A stretch of DNA of 64,000 nt from Rapana venosa (GCA_028751875.1 CM054156.1:53679809-53743808); one strand, 5' to 3'. Positions 35,679 through 47,739 are shown, counted from the first letter of the stretch. Made by a program: numbers and translations. The notes: generated by a model from the letters alone, not told the origin.

Positions 35679-35763
35679 CAATGACCCCATGAGGCTGCCA
35701 GCTGTCATAGTGGGCATGATTCTGGAAAATCTGGACACTGCCACCTTACTGAACGGCCGACTG
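35679..35763 (+). CDS. F-box-like gene, exon 2 (first half of the F-box motif)
   Basis: This 85-nt exon lies between a pyrimidine-containing acceptor (tgtcttacag) and a consensus donor (gtgagt). It enters with two bases owed by the previous exon and leaves in phase 0. It encodes MRLPAVIVGMILENLDTATL and then LNGRL. The LP..(I/V)...IL..LD...L pattern is the first half of an F-box, a Skp1-binding motif of about 45 residues in SCF ubiquitin-ligase adaptors. Exon 3 supplies the second half. The reading frame remains open into the intron by chance. What is seen is the splice signals and motif; the SCF role is inferred from the family. Confidence 0.68.
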
Positions 35764-35904
35764 GTGAGTACACTGATGTCGCTGTGGATAGGCAATGGGG
35801 AAACCGTTAGGGAGGCCAGGGGGGAGGGGGTAGGGGAGGGAGGAGGAGGGCACTTCCTGGCCAAGTGGCAAGTACAATGATGCCATTGTGAATTGCCCAA
35901 GTCA

Positions 35905-36485
35905 TAAAAATGCTTACAGCGATGGACAAGACGATTGGAAATCTACAGTCTAGGATGGATGAACAAAACAAGAAAATGCAAACGGAAATGGCCGATGTTC
36001 TGAAAGAAAACAAAGAGCTGAAGGAAAGAATTTTTTTTTTTAGAGCAAAGTAAACGACTTGGAAGGAAGAAGTCGATGTAACAATCTGATCTTTCATGGA
36101 ATTCCCCCCCCCCCCCCTCCCCCCCCCAGGGCAAAGAGAACTGTGGTCAGACTGTGAGGAGGCAGTGAAGGCGGTGCTGAAGGCCGTGATGGGCATGACA
36201 GGAGACGTGGAGACTGAACGCGCACATCGACTTCAGGGAGGAGGGCAGTCCCCGCGTCCCGTCATCGCCTGTTTCAGCAAGTTCAAGGACAGGGAACGCA
36301 TCCTGGCTAACCGCAAGATCCTGAGGGAAAAGAAGTCGTCCATCTTCGTCAACGAGGACTTCACTCCTCGCGTGAGGGACCAGCACTGACAGCTGCTACC
36401 ATTCCTGAAGAAAGCCAAGGCAGAAGAGAACAGGGCTTTGCTGCGCTGTGACAGCCTGGTCATGGAGGGACAGGTCCACGTCTAG
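35905..36485 (+). pseudogene. L1-type ORF1 protein remnant
   Basis: A coiled-coil stretch (MDEQNKKMQTEMADVLKENK) leads to an RNA-binding fold: NNLIFHGIP across a poly(C) shift, then RELWSDCEEAV, ETERAHRL, RPVIACFSKFKDRERILANR, and IFVNEDFTPRVRDQH. A TGA interrupts the C-terminal part (QLLPFLKKAKAEENRALLRC, DSLVMEGQVHV). This matches the domain order of L1 ORF1p, which coats LINE RNA. The ERAHRL and FKDRE motifs are well preserved. Confidence 0.78.
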
Positions 36486-36648
36486 GACACGGCCACCCAG
36501 GACCTGGGGCCCCGGCAGGGAGGGAGCTGAGGGTCAGGCCGACCCCCTCTTCAGGCAGCCTGCAGGAAGGATGCTCCCTTCACACCTTCACTCAGCCACA
36601 CTGAGGGGACTGAGGACAGGGTGACAGACAAGACGACAGATAATAACT

Positions 36649-39220
36649 ATGAAAACACAGGTTGCCAACGGCGCATTACAGGAACAGAATGTTGTAGATA
36701 CAACAGAAAACAACATATCTACTGACGACAACATAATGACTGACGAAACGTCACCAGACAGAATGATACCACACTTGAACTATTCTTCTGAACAGACTGA
36801 ACAGAACAATATGACAAATGATGAGTCAAATTTCACACAAACAACCAGAATTTTGAATGTGAAAACCCTGAGTGTGTTTGAGATAGTGACCTGGATCATT
36901 CAAGGACTTGTTAACAAACTGAAAAGTACCTCATTGAAATCTTTCTCTACAAGATTGAAAGTGTTTGCATTTGCAGAGATTTGTCCTGCAAGCAAAGTGA
37001 CATTGAACAAGCGTTTTCGGATTACACAGTGTTTTTTTCTCATCAAACACAGAGACAGAAAATTGGGGTAGTGGTTCGTGTTCACAAAAGTATAGCATCA
37101 TGTGTGTCTCGGTTACTAACTTCAGCTGAGGATGCTGTTTTCCTGAAGTTAGGTAAGTTCCTTTTCAATTTTTCATGTGATATTCTTACTAGGTTTGCTT
37201 ACGTCGTCCCTGAATGATCTGTTGTTTATCGCGAAGACAATCCTCATGGTAGCAATACACTGGAAAACTCCTCTACGACTCAAATCATGGAACTTTACCC
37301 CGATTTACCCTGGGTTTTATGTGGCGACTTTAATGCCAGAACCTCCGATTTCTCTGATGTTGGTATTAGTGATAAAGAGGCACAGATCCCTTTGTTTCAA
37401 GATTTAGATGATTTGATTTCAGAGGGCCTACAAAATACCAGAAAATCTAAAGATAACGTTATAAATGATTTTGGAAGAATTATCATGAGCTCTGCAAAGA
37501 ATTTAGCCTCAAGGATTGATGTTTCCCTTGCATAAGAAAGGCAACACCAAAAACGTTGACAATTACAGAGGGATATCCCTTTTGAGCATTATCAGCAAAT
37601 TGTACAGATGGTCATACACGAAAGACCGAGTCAGTTGTATGAGGATCATGATGTAATCCCAGAGGCACAAGCTGGCTTTCAGAAGAGCTTAGTACAATTG
37701 ATAATGTCTTTACTATTCAGAGTCTTGTCCAGGAATATCTCACAAAGCAAGGAGGTTGGTTCTACACTCTTTTTGTAGACTTCTCTAAAGCCTTTGATTG
37801 TGTAGATAAAGGAAAGTTGTTTTGTTAATGCATAAAGGTATTCATGGAAAAAAATTTTTTGACACTATAAAGTATGTATGAAAGGATGAAAGCAGCTGTA
37901 AAGTTGGTAATAAAATTACAGAGTATTTTGATTGCTTATCTGGAGTGAAACAGGGATGTACTCTGAGGCCCTTGTTATTCTCAATAAATTTCTTTCTGAA
38001 TTAGAAGTTCAAATGAGTTTGTGTGGTGCTCACGGCATAGATTTATTGAACAGCCAGCTCATCATATTTCTTTTAATATATGCTGATGGCATTGCTTTGG
38101 TGTCAAATTCTGTTGGTGATTTACAAAAGAAAGTTGTCTTTAAAGGTACTGCTCCAAATAGGGTCTGAAAGTTAACATGGACAAAACAAAAGTGGTGGTT
38201 TTCAAAAACAGTTGATTTTTGAAATACTGTGAAAATGTTACTATGAAGGCAAGCAAATCGTGACAGAACCCTGTTACAGTTATCTAGGAATCATGTTTGG
38301 ATCTACTCTGAATAGGTCACGCTGTATTAATAACCTAACTGGCAAAGCTCTCAGGGCAGTTGCAGGGATTAAAATATTGTATTTCAGGCTTAAAAATCTG
38401 CCTGTCACCACTGCATTTAGAACTTTTGACACCAAAGTCAAACCAATTCTGTTGTATGGTTCAGAGATTTGGTGATATAGTAGATTTGACAACATTGAAA
38501 AGGTGTATATCAAGATTTCTAAAATGATTTTAGGTGTTTGTGGAGATATAAAGAATAACATTGTTTTAGGTGAATGTGGTAGATACCCAGCACACATTGA
38601 ATGATTGATGCTTTTACACAAATGTTAAAAAGATTGGATCAGACTTCTTGCCATGCCTGAGAATAGACATCCCAAGCAGTGTTACTTCATGTTGCTCAAG
38701 CATGATCAGATGGGCAGAAGAAGCTGGGTAACTCACGTAAGATCTATGTTGTGTTCAAATGGTTTTGGATATGCCTGGGAAATGCAAGATACTGGAGATG
38801 TTTCCTTGTTTATCAGAACTTTCAAAACCAGACTTTTGGAGACATATTGCTAGAACTGGCATGACTCATTGTCTCGTCCAGATTGTGTTGCGATCCTGAT
38901 ATATGTAGAGCAACTTTTGTAAGACTTCTGGTTTTCTCTGGATACTGTCGTATACTTTGCATATTAAGAAGTAGCCTAATACACCGCCACTGAAAGGCAT
39001 TCCACGTTATAGGCAAATGGGTTGTGTTCAGTGTGAGGGATCTGCCATTGAAGATTTTTGTCATTTTTTGCTCATATGCCCAAAATATGCAGCTTTGTAT
39101 AAACCTTATATCCCCCATTATTATCACAGGTTTCCATCATGCTTTAAGGTTCAGCTGCTGTGTTCAAATCCCTCTGAGAAAGATATTGTGAACCTGGCAG
39201 TTTATGTAAGGAATGTCTAA
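36649..39220 (+). pseudogene. L1/Tx1-like ORF2 remnant
   Basis: Endonuclease traces are WIIQGLVNKLKS (36894), a frame shift, HKSIASCVSRLL and LPWVLCGDFNARTSD (37308-37350). RT landmarks are KKGNTKNVDNYRGISLLSII (about 37540), FVDFSKAFDCVDK (about 37770), GVKQGCT and then YADGIALVSN (about 38080), where the catalytic YADD has become YADG. C-terminal landmarks are SYLGIMFGSTL, KPILLYGSEIW (38470) and NGFGYAWE; the knuckle region CVQCEGSAIEDFCHFLLICP is at 39026. There are multiple stops. Confidence 0.75.
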
Positions 39221-39639
39221 AGATCAGAAACGTGAAGCTCTTTGGGTGCTTGCATCAAAGACCGCGTGCCTAGCCTACTGTATTATATCACCTCGCCTGC
39301 TCCATGGCTGCTTTTTGATATTCTGTGTTCATATGGGTCTTAAGGCCTGCAAAAAACTGAATAAATATGATTGATTGATTAACATACGAACTTACCAACA
39401 GACACACACACAAACTCACGCACGCACACACACACAGAGTTTATCTGTATTCATTGAAAACTGGAGATTTGAACGAGTTATTAGTTTATTGCCCAACTAA
39501 GCGAGCAGTCAAGTGACACGCGACCTTCCAAGAACAAGAGGAGGTAAAAAGACAAGACTGCTGTTGTCTGCTGAGCGCTAATGACAGCTGTTGGTAGGGA
39601 GGGTGGCGCCATTCTTTCAAATACAGGCCCCTTCATCAG

Positions 39640-40125
39640 AGGCTGAGGTTTCCTTGCCTCCACCCAGTAGCCCGTGATCGGGGGTCTGGAGGTCACGCGC
39701 CTGCCTAGAAAGCCCAAAGTCCGGGTCGGATGCGTGCGGTGTTTGATCCCCGTTTGGGCCAAAAGCTCCCCTCCCCAATCCATTAGACCATGAGTGGTGG
39801 TCAGGGTGCTAGTCCTTCGGATGAGATGGTAAACCGAGGTCCCGTGTGTTAGTTACACATAGCTATTTAGCGCACGTATAAGACCATACGGCAACAAGAG
39901 AGTTATCCCTGGCAAAATTCTTTAAAAGAAAGGCCACTCTGATAGGAAAACAAGTACACATGAAGACAGGAAAAGAAAGAAAAAGTAGTGGGTGGCGCTG
40001 CTCTTGAGGCGACGTGCTCTTCCCGGGGAGAGCAGCCCGAATTTCACGCAGAGAAATCTTCCGTGACTTAAAGTGGTATAAAAAAATTAAAGAAAGAAAA
40101 GGTTATGGGACGCCCCTTTTCCTTT
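39640..40125 (+). mobile_element. tRNA-headed SINE (family 3)
   Basis: The head has ggaggtcacgcgcctgccta and gtgtttgatccccg (B-box-like). The body reads ccttcggatgagatggtaaa, ccgaggtcccgtgtg, then ggcaacaagagagttatccc, gataggaaaacaagtac, ggtggcgctgctcttgaggc and gggagagcagcccgaatttc. It ends in AAAG-rich sequence. The core resembles family 2 (gatgagactataaaccgagg), so the two share a module. It lies about 330 bases upstream of exon 3. Confidence 0.72.
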
Positions 40126-40452
40126 AAGTCTATACTGGAAAACTTGTCTGCTTTTAAGGACACCCACAGAGGGTGGTGGGTTTTTTGAGTTGTTTTTTTT
40201 TAAAAGAAAGGTTCATTGTCCCTACAGTCCTTTCAGTGGTGAAGAGTTCTGCAAGTGTTCACGTGGGCCATACCTCACTGATGGCTGCCGGGAAAGGCCT
40301 AGATTGTTTTAACCCCTGTATTGATATAGGGGATGGGCTAAGTCAAACTAGCAGTCGACGTGTGTTCTGTACATATCGTGAAGGGACTGAGAGAGCAGGG
40401 TCATACTCACGACACAGACAGAGGCACTGAGTCATGCTGGTACTGTGTGCAG

Positions 40453-40786
40453 GTTGTGCCGTGGGTGGGAAGGGAAAAAATCTCCACCAGGAAGCGATTA
40501 TGGAGAAGGCGTTGTCAGCGGTCCATCCTTCACGATGACATGACGCTGCCTTCAGACACTGACTTCTTCCAGCTCTACCTGACCAGCAGACGTGTGCAGC
40601 GGCAGATGACCTCAGGAGAATGGTGGGAGGTGATTGATCGCAACAGTACAGGGTCACAGAAGGAAGTCTTCGAGAAAATACTGAGGAAACAAGTTCAATA
40701 TAAGGAGTTTCGGTGGTTATTACGTCAAATCACACCTGACACCCTGAAAGTATATTATCTGTCACAAGGGAAAATCTGCGTTATTC
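40453..40786 (+). CDS. F-box-like gene, exon 3
   Basis: This 334-nt exon has acceptor tgtgtgcag and donor gtaagt; it enters in phase 0 and leaves in phase 1. It has 111 open codons. Its start (VVPWVGREK...RLWRRRC) completes the F-box begun in exon 2: V..W, then LW...C at the expected spacing. The rest is a soluble, charged region rich in Trp, Arg and Gln (for example SGEWWEVIDR and EFRWLLRQITPD, ending KVYYLSQGKICVI). I recognise no substrate-binding repeat (no WD40, LRR or Kelch). Composition is unlike the surrounding LINEs and SINEs, and no frame break is present, which argues for a constrained host exon. Confidence 0.7.
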
Positions 40787-40808
40787 GTAAGTATAATAAC
40801 TTACCACG

Positions 40809-40810
<2 letters not shown>

Positions 40811-40839
<29 letters not shown>
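40811..40839. repeat. (GATA)n microsatellite just after exon 3
   Basis: Seven gata units, 24 bases downstream of the exon 3 donor. Confidence 0.92.
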
Positions 40840-41500
40840 GAGCTAACACTGAACACTGAACAAGTTTCATGTACGTCAGCCCTGCGCATGATGAAATCAG
40901 AGAGTTTTTCTCTTTAATCAAATGAATGAATGAAGAATAAACCTAGATTAGTAGTAAATGGAAGATGTCTGATATCACAGTTTGATGCTCTAGGCAGACA
41001 AATTGTTGCGTTAATTAAAATCTCATTCATTAACTCTGTGTACATGAAACACTCTAGGAAACAAGTTAGCAGCATCTTCGGCTTCAGCTTTTACAGAATG
41101 GGCATGGTTAAATTTGTCTTGGATATTTTCACTATAGCTGTATTGGTGGCTAAACAGTCAGTCTTGTCTGTGTAAGAGGTACCCAAAAACATTGATTCAA
41201 TAAATTCAGTACACTTCTCTATCTTTCTTTCAAAAAATATGTCAAACGATCTGTTAATGTTTCACATAAGCACATGAGTGCCATTCCATTATCCCTTGAA
41301 ATACAAGGATAAAGGAAACAAAACCTAATTCTAATCCTAAATTTTAAAAAACCTTAAATTCTAATGGTAGAGTTTTTTGTTCTGATGGATGGAGAAAAAA
41401 TTGAGATAAAAAAATATCTCTCACAGCTCTTTTGACCCCTACATTCTTGGAAATTTTTAACGAATCAAGTTATTGCTGCCTAAAATACACAAAGCAAAAA
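40840..41500. other. Intronic sequence, nothing recognised
   Basis: AT-rich with short unconvincing frames. No motif or splice-flanked exon seen. Confidence 0.5.
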
Positions 41501-41640
41501 AGCTAAAGGTGTCCATAACCTATAAGGTTTGTAGGGATTGAGGGCCAGAGACCCACTCTCTAGAGGCCAACAGATTGAGGGCGGTGCCCACCCTCTCCCC
41601 CTCGTGCTTTTAACCCTTTCCTGACCATAGAGAGCAGGTA
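41501..41640 (-). mobile_element. SINE family 5 fragment (3' half)
   Basis: On the minus strand it matches the 3' half of 62908-63205: gagggcggtgcccaccctct on + corresponds to the ggcgccgccctc region, and cataacctataaggtttgta to the terminal ccttataggttatgg. The head is missing (5' truncation). Confidence 0.65.
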
Positions 41641-41687
41641 CTCATTACTGCCCGAAAATCTTGCATAAGAAACCTTGCTTTAACTGC

Positions 41688-41752
41688 AGAGAGAGAGAGA
41701 GGGGAGGAGAGAGAGAGAGAGAGAGAGAGAGAAGAGAGACAGAGAGACAGAG
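41688..41752. repeat. (GA)n microsatellite
   Basis: GA array with minor interruptions. Confidence 0.92.
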
Positions 41753-41884
41753 CAGTGTGTTTCTGTCTATCCAGGTATTTGTCTGTCTGGCTCTCCAGAA
41801 CGAACACTTTTATTGCAGACTCGACAAGCAACTTCAGAGCTCCGTTAAAACATTGGAAAAGATATTATGCCAGGAGTGACATGG

Positions 41885-44800
41885 GGTATTCACATCAACA
41901 GACCCGTGACCTGGCGGCCAAGGGGAGGGCATGAAAAGAAAGAGCCGTTGGTAAGCCTCCTCCATCCATCTCGTCCCGCTCTGCCAGTATGCCGATCATT
42001 AATCCCTGGTCATTCTCTGATGGTGTCCATCCAGACTTTCGTCTTCCCCTCCTTTGCACCTTCGAGTGTTTCCCTGCAGTACTGTTTTGGCGAGTGTTTG
42101 GCGGGTGACCGTGGCCGAACCATGTCCGCTTTTCCCTTTTTGACGATTGGTGAGAAGGGGTTCCTGTGACCTGCCAGCCGTGTTATTTGACTCTTGACAA
42201 ATTCGTTGGTCTTTCGTTCTCCCCAGGGTATGCCCAGTAGTTTTTCTTGGCATTTTGTTCGAATGACTGGATTCGCTTTCTGTTTCAGCAGTAATGGTCC
42301 AGGTTCACTTCCGTACAGCAGGATCGACTGAATTGGCTTGTAGACTTTAGTTTGATGGGAAACTGCTCTTTATTTTCCCTACGTTTTGATTTTTCATGGA
42401 AGATGTTTTCCCTGGCTATTCTGACTTTGATTTCGTCGTCGATTTGCCCGTCCTTTGTGAGTGTACGCCGAGGTATTTAAAAGCCTACCTCCTCCATTGG
42501 TTGGCCGTTCATGTAAATTTGAGCGGTGGCATTGTCGTGCTTTCCAATACTTTACTTTTCTCCCGGGTCCCCCTCCATATGCCCAGCTCTTTTCTCAAGT
42601 TTTGGTGTAAATCTTCAGCTCTGTGTCTTCCGCCCTGAAAGGCATGTCATCGCAACCGTAATTGGTTGAGGGTCTGCCGCCAATTGGAGATGGTAGGGTG
42701 AAGTCATGGAGGGTCTCTCTCAGATGTTTTCCAAGGAACAGATTAACAGGACTGAGAAAAACAGGCTCCTTGTCGGCCCAACTGTGGTTTTGAAAGTAGT
42801 TCTCCGACCTGATTGTTCAGAAGGACTGCACTGCTTGCAGTGTTGATATGCTTGAATGGTTTGCACTAGTCCTCTTCAATGCCAAACATTCTGAGGACCT
42901 TTCCACAGGCCTTCGTGCCATACTCTGTCAAAAGCCTTCTTGAAGTCGAGAAATTGTGGAACAGGTCCTCTTGATGTTGAAGATGTTTTCCATCATGATG
43001 TGGCAGTTAAAAATCTGTTCGATTTTGCTCCTGGCCTGCCCAACCAGTTGTTCCTCTGCAAGGTGTTCTTCTGCCTCCTTCTTGAGTCGATTCAAATAAC
43101 TTTGAGCATGATCTTGCGGCGTGGTGATGAGGCTGATTGTTCTATAGTTTTTGGCATTGGCGTAAATTCCCCTTCTTGGGGAGGGGTATGATGAGTGATT
43201 GTGTCCAGTCTGTTGGCCACTTTTTTTGTCTCCCAATCTTCTGACAGATAGCTGTAACATATGTGATGGGCTGTTTCGCCACCATGCTTGAAACCCGCTC
43301 TGCTGGTATATTGGCTGCTCCTGGGGACTTTCCTACTGGTAAGTGCGGATGGCTTCTTCCACTTCTTCCCTCAGTATAGGTAATGGCAGGGTGCTCTTGA
43401 TGTTGCTGCTTTCTCTTCTTATTATGCTCTTTTCAGGTTTTTATTGGGTAGTTGTACAGTTTTTGACAATATTCAGACCACCTGTTCAATGGCGTGAGCT
43501 TTCTGTGAGGAGGTTTCCGAGCTGTCTTCAATGACTGATGATTTGGTTTGAAGTGGGTTTTGTGAGTTTCTCAGGGTGTCGTATGCCTTTTTTCTGTGCC
43601 CACTTTCAGTTTTTTCGATCTCATCACATTGATCACTGATCCACTTCTCTCTGGCCTTTTAAAATTGACTTCTTCACGAGATTGTTGGCCTCCGGTATTC
43701 TTTAGGGTTGGAAGACCTGGTTGGTTTCAGTGCTCTTCTTGTATCGCAGAGGTCCAAGATGTCATGGTAGTCCATGGCTGGGGGTTTATTCCTCTGACGA
43801 CCGAGTACCTCCTCTGCTGTTTCTCGGACTGCCTCATTTAAGTTTGGGTGAGGTCATTGAGTCATTGTCCAGGAGGGTTAAAAGCCGAAAACATCCGCCA
43901 AGCTTGCTTGGAAGATCTCCTCGACATCTGGATCTTTTAGTTTGTCCAGTCAAATTTGATACGTGGGTTTTGGGAGGCTGTTTGTTTTTTTTCAGCTTCA
44001 TTTTGAATACCAGAGCACAAGGTCGTGGTCACTGCCTATGTCAGCTCCAGGGTAGGTTCTTGTTCTGGCTCTGTTGATGCTGGATTTGAAAGCGCCGTGG
44101 TGTTAAGATAAAATTTTATTTGGTTATGGATCTTGCCGTTTGGCGCATGCCAGGTTGTCCTCCTTGACTGCTTGTGGGATAGAGGGTATTTGGCAATGGT
44201 AAGTCTGTGGGTGCAGGCAAACTCCAGCAACGTATCCCCTGTCGTTGGTCTCCCCAGTTCCAACTGGGCCCAACTGTTCCGGCCCATTGGTTGTAAGAGT
44301 CAGGACCTACTTTGGCGTTAAAAACCCCTTGGATGATGATGATGTCCTTCTTGGGTATTTTCTTAATGGTCACTTCAAGATCTTTTATAAAATTCTTCTA
44401 CTTCTTCATCTGTATGGTCAGATGATGGTGCATAGATTTGTATGATGGTGATGTTCTTGGGCTTGGCCGACACCCGGATGCTGATAATCCTGCTGGAAGC
44501 CGGTGTACAGCTGAAATGCACCCCACTACTTCCTTTCTGACAAAAAATGCCACTCCATGTTGGTGATGTTTCTCTTGGCCACTGTACCAGATCTTGTTGC
44601 CTTTCTTCAGTCAATGTCTCACCAAATCCTGTCCATTTTCACTTCTCCTAGTCCCTAATGTCCCATTTATATCGGCTAAGCTCATACTCTAGTTCTTTGA
44701 TTTTTCCGCACTGGTAGAGTGTACGGACGTTCCATGTACCAATGGTGATTTGTTCTCTAGGAGGCTTAAGTAATGTTTTAAATCCAGTAGCTGACTTGTC

Positions 44801-45075
44801 ACTTCCACCCTGGTGTTGATCAATGGAAAGCGCGGTCGTTGGTAACCCGGGCCTCGACCGATCCGGTATCATTTCGGCTTTGCATTTGTCTTTCTTGTTT
44901 TTTCTGTGGGCTTAGGATATTCCTTGGTGGCGCCAATCTCCTCTCCAAGTCTCCATATGTTTTGGGTTTTTTCTATTGGGGTTTCCTCCCCCACATGCGA
45001 CAGGTTGTACTGGGTTACATGGATACCAGTAGCAGTAGCAGAGAACTTCTCTGACTGACCTGACCTGACCATGGG
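41885..45075 (-). mobile_element. RTE-like LINE, dead, with 5' region
   Basis: On the minus strand, 5' to 3': leader (45075-44750, with gtatccatgtaacccagtac); endonuclease ITIGTWNVRTLYQCGKIKEL (44752), KNITIIQIYAPSSDHTDEE (about 44450), VFNAKVGPD and THRLTIA; RT fragments NYRTISLI (43150), LNRLKKEAEEHLAEEQ, EQIFNCHI, and AFDRVWHEGLW after a shift; C-terminal MDTIRE (42020). GTWNVRTL with FKKAFDRVWHEGLW is typical of RTE-type elements whose endonuclease is often annotated as craniofacial-development-protein-2-like. The catalytic FADD region is destroyed. There are many frame shifts. Confidence 0.75.
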
Positions 45076-45223
45076 ATATTAACGTTGACAAAAAATAAAT
45101 CATAACTACCAACAGAAACCAGAGAGTGTGATTCAGATTTGGAAACAGATCTATCAGCATTGTTGAATCTTACACAAAATACCCATGGAAAACTTTGATT
45201 CTAATGGTAGATTTTTATTTATC

Positions 45224-46043
45224 AACCAGCCGCCATGGCGCAGTGGTTAGCGCCTTGGGTTACGGACTGGAAGGTCGCTGGTTCGAATCCCATAAGAGTC
45301 ATAGGGATTTTTCGGACTCCGGCCGGCTCCTACCCAGAGTGAGTGTGCTGTGGGCTCAGTGGGAAGACTGGGACCACACAGTCGAGCTTCATCCACTTAA
45401 CGGATGCGAGTTTGAGAGTGTTGCTCAAATTTCCTGACCAACACTGCAGGTGTCGGACTCTCGGGGGCCCGGTTGACGCCGGGATATATATGATAGTAAA
45501 ACGTAGAGTAAACCCTGCAAGTAGGCTAAAGCTTATGCACTTCCACAGCAGCATATTACGTTTATCTCTTGTCATTGATCATCATGCAAATTAAAAAAAT
45601 TGCCTCTGATTCGTGGTCCCAGTTTCTTGGTTCATGGTGACCTCAGATTTGGTTTCCCATACACTTCTGTGCCTGTGGTGGGTGTGTCAAAGCCTTGGGG
45701 TTGGGAGGTTTTGCGGGGGACGGTCTTGGTGGACGTTTGGTGGTTGCCACCTCGGGTGGGCAACTCACTCAGTCTGGCTCCGCGAAACTGAGCTAAACCT
45801 GTCGTTAGTAAGGGGGCTTAGTAGGTGGTGTCCTGCGTATGTTAGCTCAGAACAGCACCACTAACACCCCCAAAGGGCCCCCACACATGCGGGCCCCTCG
45901 GCGGGGTGGCCCCGCGGCGGCCTGATAGTGATTGGCCCCGGGGACCTCCGACTCTGAGAGAACAAAAAAAATCGGGGTATGCCTTTGGGGGGGAGTTTGG
46001 GAATACGGCTGGGAACAGCAGACGGGGACGTCACGGAAGAAGG

Positions 46044-46075
<32 letters not shown>
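45224..46075 (+). mobile_element. Long tRNA-headed SINE (family 1), copy B, with 13-bp target duplication
   Basis: It matches copy A (5447-6318) from the tRNA-like head to the poly(A) tail. The first 250 bases are almost identical; after about 45480 the match becomes ragged, with collapsed and homopolymer-extended stretches. Flanks are atttttatttatc at 45211-45223 and 46076-46088. It sits in the large intron between exon 3 and the terminal exon. Confidence 0.87.
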
Positions 46076-46080
<5 letters not shown>

Positions 46081-46088
46081 TATTTATC

Positions 46089-46729
46089 TGATTGAGAGAA
46101 AAATCAAAAACAGAAACAGATGGGGGGGGTGTTTGGGTACCGCAACTTTTGTAAACAAAAACTTTACATAATGTTTTTAAGCATTGACACTAAGGATATT
46201 TGAAAAAGTCATGAATATATGAACAAAATAATGCGAAAATTTAACATAGCCACACAAAGATGTTTTTAAAAAGAGAAAATTTATGATTTTGCTAGTACAA
46301 CAGAGTTAAAATTAGTTTAAGGTGAAATAGCCCCGGGATTTAAATCTAGATTGGGGGAAAATATTATTGACTTTGCCGCAAAAACCGTTTTTTTTTCAGC
46401 ATAAAAGACTGAGTATCTTTTTGCTTTTGTTTCAAATTGAAAATCGAAAGATTTTTCTGAAATATCCACAAATGGCTTTTTTCGAAATCGCACCCAAGAT
46501 CAATATCTATATTATTTTTTCCCTTTATTTAAAACAAACAGTTTTAGATACAAAAAAAATTATAAGCAAATCTAGAGTTGGATTAAAGTTGTCTAAAACT
46601 GGGAAAAGGCCAACTCAATATTATCAAATTAAAAGGGTTTGCAGGTGAAATTGTTTCTGAACTCCTCCTTGTTGCCTGGGGTTTCAGGTGAACACATTTT
46701 GGGATCTGGAGCCTTGACTTTTTACATGG
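46089..46729. other. AT-rich spacer, nothing recognised
   Basis: AT-rich with homopolymers. A frame of about 90 residues at 46367-46648 has no recognisable motif. Confidence 0.45.
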
Positions 46730-46890
46730 TGGTGTGGGTGGGGGGGGGGGTGCGTGGTGCGCCGCGTGGTGGTGCCCACGAGTGCGTGGGCACGTGTGGA
46801 GGCGCGGTGTGTGTGCGCATGCACGTATTTGTGCGCATGCCGGCGTGTTGTTGTGTGGGGTGTGTGTGTGTGTGTGGGGGGTTTTTCGTG
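46730..46890. repeat. GT/GC-rich tract
   Basis: Interrupted gtgtgtgt and gcgtggtg repeats including G10. It translates to Gly/Val/Cys strings and is not coding. Confidence 0.75.
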
Positions 46891-46921
46891 TGTTTTTATT
46901 TTTTTAATTTTAAAATTTTTT

Positions 46922-47290
46922 TACTCTTTTATATCGAGGATAAAGAATAAGCATTTATGTGTTGTTTTTTTTTTTGTTACATCTAGCCTTAGTGTTTTTT
47001 TTTTTTTACATCTAGTCCCCAGTGTAGTGGTTTTGTAAATTGTCATCTGTTCCCACCGACCCCCAAAATGGCCTCTCTTACGAAAAGCGGAATGGGTTTT
47101 TTTAACATGTCGCAAATTTTATGCGAGCGTTCGCACACGGGCCTGGGGTTTATAGTCTCATCTGAAGGACTTTGGGGAAGTGCAGCTGCTTTGAGTTAAC
47201 CCCAAAGGGGAAAAATACCCTTTTAAAAGGGAAATCAAACCCCGGGTTGTCAGATTGCAGTGAAATTTTCTAACACTAGATTTCCCGGGT
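46922..47290 (-). mobile_element. tRNA-headed SINE with hairpin tail (family 2), near full length
   Basis: On the minus strand: tctagtgttagaaaatttca (A-box region), ggggtttgatttccc (B box), ccttcagatgagactataaa (core), gtcggtgggaacagatgaca, and the tail taaatgcttattctttatcc. A second T-run (46986-47010) shows a partial tail duplication (acatctagccttagtg and acatctagtccccagtg). Confidence 0.72.
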
Positions 47291-47420
47291 GTTGTGTGTG
47301 TTGTTTGTGTGTGGTGGAGGTGTCAATTTTGCATTGTGCTAGCAGAACCCTTTTGACTAATTTTCTCCTTACTACAATTTTTTAGTTGGGGAACCCTTTT
47401 TTATGCACAACAAACAGTGA
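47291..47420. other. Short spacer with GT repeats
   Basis: gttgtgtgtgttgtttgtgt and unremarkable sequence. Confidence 0.4.
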
Positions 47421-47739
47421 TTTAATTTTTAGAACTCCATATTTATGTGACAAAGAGTAACAACAACAAAAAACAACAACAAAGGTTTATTTTTGTATGA
47501 TACAGAACTCCTTGGTGCCTGATTGCCCTTGAAAAGGGAAACTGAAGGGGATTTTGGGGAGGAAAAATGGATGTTGGGTCGATCAGTGGAAAATTTTTTG
47601 GGTTCCATCTTCTGTATCACACACAAAAACATCAAAACATACTCTTTGGCCGGAAATTGCAACATAAAAATCAGGGGGATAGAAAACTTACGGGCATATA
47701 ACGTGGCTGTTTTTCCCAAGTCTTCCTCCTGTTCATAGG

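Larger units (their letters stand above)
35880..39395 (+). mobile_element. L1/Tx1-like LINE in intron 2 (dead)
   Basis: It has two ORFs: an L1-type ORF1 (35905-36485) and an ORF2 with endonuclease and RT (36650-39220), then AATAAA and a (GATT)n tail (39363-39381). An ORF1 with coiled coil plus RNA-recognition fold is typical of the L1/Tx1 lineage. The RT and C-terminal half resemble those at 52375-56098, so clade assignment is uncertain. Stops, shifts and a missing part between endonuclease and RT show that it is inactive. The 5' boundary is approximate. Confidence 0.72.

Noticed and set aside
35673..36196. Minus-strand Pro-rich frames
   Set aside because: They are the reverse of the F-box exon, a G-rich tract and the L1-type ORF1; the + strand interpretation has motif support.
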